Part shown: piece by piece, positions 24,862 to 26,440 of the stretch
Layout of the letters: each line of letters begins with the position of its first letter
Numbering within the stretch: position 1 is the first letter of the stretch
Origin: Trichomonas tenax
Lineage: Eukaryota > Parabasalia > Trichomonadida > Trichomonadidae
Assembly: GCA_023091735.1 (NCBI GenBank)
Contig: JALKBU010000740.1
Coordinates: 1 to 26,440, forward strand
Length of the DNA: 26,440 nt
Direction of reading: 5' to 3'
The notes under the pieces: model-generated
What the model was told of the DNA's origin: nothing
Seen by the model: the letters and a program-made list of their open reading frames with translations, nothing else
Database searches by the model: none
Program-made: the position numbers and the translations under genes

Positions 24862-26352
24862 TTACATTCTCCTCTCAGATGTGTAGTAGTAAGGCTTCAG
24901 GAGATAAGATGGCACCCCATTTGAGATATCTTTGATTATACTTTTCACTGGCCAAGCGTGAATATATCTGTTTGACGCCCTCTTTGGCCATTCACCTGTT
25001 TCTTGGGCTTCTATCAGGAGACTGAGTGACTCTATGAACAAACTGGAAGGAAATGGTTTATGGTCGAGTTCACCATGTTCCAACTTTCCATTCGTGTAGA
25101 CACACCAGAGGTCTAACGAGTATGCCACAGCAAGGACAGGGTAATCTAGAACTTTTGAGCCACACGCGCAGATTGCGCAACCAGGATGCATGAAGATGCA
25201 GTTCATGTTCATAGATCCTGCAGTGGTGACTAATAATTTCGTTGATGCGAGTTCTTTGCTTGACTCATTGATGGAGTATACAATGGACTCACTTGCCTGC
25301 TCCCATGTATACTGTGGATATCGTGCTTCTGCAAGTTTCTTAAGTTCTTCTATATTGTTCAATCTCCCCCAGATTCCTTCCATTCTATTTAGGAATAAAT
25401 ACCTTGTCGGAACTGTGTTAGAGAGATTTAATGCGGCATACATTTTGCTCCGCAGTAAGGGCATTCCACACACAAGCATGGCGTTGATCGAATCAGTGGA
25501 GACCATCGTGTAAACTTCTTGAGAAAATATATAGTAATTTTTAAGTTCGTGAACACGACTCGTGTCCATTCCGAGAAGTCCACAGTATGATCTTGCGGTG
25601 TCTAATTTAAAATTCACAAAGATATCTGCATCTTGAAAAATTTCTTGTGGTATTTGTATCAAAGCGCAGATTTGGTCCATAATGAAGTGTCCGTATTCTA
25701 AATGTCTTGAGTATCCAAGAACAACTTTGTTATAATAAATCCATGGATCAGGATTTGACATATAAGTTATATTTGTTTTCTTGAACAGCCTATGGTACTC
25801 ATCGAGAATGCGAAGGTCATTATTATATTGAACTATTCCGTGCCTTGATATATAAACATTTTGAAAATGGTACAAAATCTTCGATTCTCTTACTATTGCG
25901 TATGCAGGGACATTTATTTTGTTAAGAAGATTGTTTGAGTAAATTTGCCTGTTTGAATGAATTAAATCTTGTTTCCAAGTAAAATTTTGAACGAAATCAA
26001 CATGAAATCCATTCAGTGCTGGCTTAGATGAAGGTTTTCTCGTAATATTTACTCGTTCAATCGAAATTTTAAACGATGGTTTATAAGTTGAGATTAATAT
26101 TATCACAAACAGTGCGTAAATTTGTGCATATTTCTCCCTCATAAATGTAGACCGATGGTGGGCTTTTCGTCCAGGTTCCAAAAAGACAACCATTGGCACT
26201 TGCTGCAAATCTTCATCTCTCAGCCTCATTGAATTATGTCTCTTTTTATTCTTTGAAAGCGAAAAATCGCTCAGTTTGAGGACTGTATATTTGTGATCTC
26301 TCTGTTTTTCGGGAAAATTTTTCCTTCTGCGGTGTAGTTCCGCGACCTTCAT
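24862..26352 (-). CDS. GT61-family glycosyltransferase with long N-terminal tail
   Basis: This is the second GT61-type protein in the window. From the first ATG it is 496 residues with a basic ~75-residue cytosolic tail, a membrane anchor at about 75-90 and a lumenal domain. GT61 signatures are HLEYGHFIMDQ (217-227), RYLFLNRMEGIWGRLNNIEEL in two halves at 317-337, and TTAGSMNMNCIFMHPG (376-391), the sugar-nucleotide loop. Several sequons (N102, N123, N194, N362) suit a secretory-pathway enzyme. Start choice is open: M71 (26140-26142) would give a 426-residue protein with the usual very short tail before the anchor, more like the 11284-12501 paralogue. The two share motifs but are strongly diverged, so they are not recent duplicates. 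Substrate unknown. Confidence 0.75.
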   Translation of the reverse strand: MKVAELHRRRKNFPEKQRDHKYTVLKLSDFSLSKNKKRHNSMRLRDEDLQQVPMVVFLEPGRKAHHRSTFMREKYAQIYALFVIILISTYKPSFKISIERVNITRKPSSKPALNGFHVDFVQNFTWKQDLIHSNRQIYSNNLLNKINVPAYAIVRESKILYHFQNVYISRHGIVQYNNDLRILDEYHRLFKKTNITYMSNPDPWIYYNKVVLGYSRHLEYGHFIMDQICALIQIPQEIFQDADIFVNFKLDTARSYCGLLGMDTSRVHELKNYYIFSQEVYTMVSTDSINAMLVCGMPLLRSKMYAALNLSNTVPTRYLFLNRMEGIWGRLNNIEELKKLAEARYPQYTWEQASESIVYSINESSKELASTKLLVTTAGSMNMNCIFMHPGCAICACGSKVLDYPVLAVAYSLDLWCVYTNGKLEHGELDHKPFPSSLFIESLSLLIEAQETGEWPKRASNRYIHAWPVKSIIKDISNGVPSYLLKPYYYTSERRM

Positions 26353-26383
26353 AACTTTTTATCTGATCAATATTTTTTCGATT

Positions 26384-26404
26384 TGAAAGTACTTTCATGT
26401 ACAT
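26384..26404. promoter_or_regulatory. Adjacent palindromes upstream of the GT61 gene
   Basis: TGAAAGTACTTTCA (26384-26397) is a perfect 14-bp palindrome, and ATGTACAT (26397-26404) an 8-bp one sharing its last base. They lie 32-52 bases 5' of the first ATG of the minus-strand GT61 gene. A dimeric factor site is possible, but no function is known. Confidence 0.3.
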
Positions 26405-26440
26405 ATTGATAGTTGTCTATCCAGTGGTATAAGTGGCACA

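Noticed and set aside
1..26440. CRISPR arrays, prokaryotic operons, Maverick-type or other viral genes, rRNA
   Set aside because: None seen: no regularly spaced repeats, no Shine-Dalgarno pattern, no polymerase, capsid or intact integrase motifs, no rRNA signature.

Overview
This window looks like nuclear DNA of a parabasalid protist, most likely a trichomonad (Trichomonas or Tritrichomonas type). The reasons are: apparently intronless, eukaryote-specific genes packed head-to-head with very short 5' flanks; AT-rich spacers; clearly higher GC inside genes; and single-pass type II glycosyltransferases of the GT61 and DxD types beside ankyrin proteins. The species is an inference; no rRNA or other diagnostic marker is present.

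Layout. Positions 1-2226 are mostly non-coding: a possible 3' end of an ORF entering from the left edge, two degenerate inverted copies of a ~95-bp repeat that may be old transposase helix-turn-helix remnants (395-492, 999-1093), and a dead Rho-family GTPase gene (about 1432-1993, minus). Positions 2227-5083 hold an RPAP3-like TPR co-chaperone (+), a TMEM170-like small membrane protein (-) and an RGG-tailed protein (+); the last two share a 21-bp divergent promoter. Positions 5084-7157 hold no convincing gene. Positions 7158-20392 are dense: a small double-winged-helix E2F-like factor (+), a CLASP-like microtubule protein (-), a DxD glycosyltransferase-like protein (+), a GT61 protein (-), a SAPS/PP6R-like protein (-), a TMEM151-like membrane protein (-), an ankyrin protein (+) whose frame continues past an in-frame TAG, a MOK/RCK-family kinase (-), a nucleoplasmin-core acidic protein (-) and an AAAP amino-acid transporter (+). 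Positions 20393-21806 hold a tRNA-like Pol III-type element and an anonymous broken gene. Positions 21807-26440 hold Mo25/CAB39 (-), a small serine-rich ORF (-) and a second GT61 protein (-).

How the genes relate. These are mostly single eukaryotic housekeeping functions rather than an operon or a cassette. Shared themes are kinase and phosphatase scaffolding (MOK, Mo25, SAPS), cytoskeleton and cell morphology (CLASP, MOK), complex assembly and chromatin (RPAP3, nucleoplasmin, E2F) and Golgi glycosylation (three glycosyltransferases).

I do not see a clear new defence or mobile system. The most interesting signals are regulatory: a GGCACTTTT element at three gene starts, once as a perfect 13-bp inverted repeat between divergent genes, and a six-copy CAYGTAA-type cluster in the TMEM151-like/ankyrin promoter. 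Next are the compact E2F-like protein, the ankyrin stop codon and the decayed genes.
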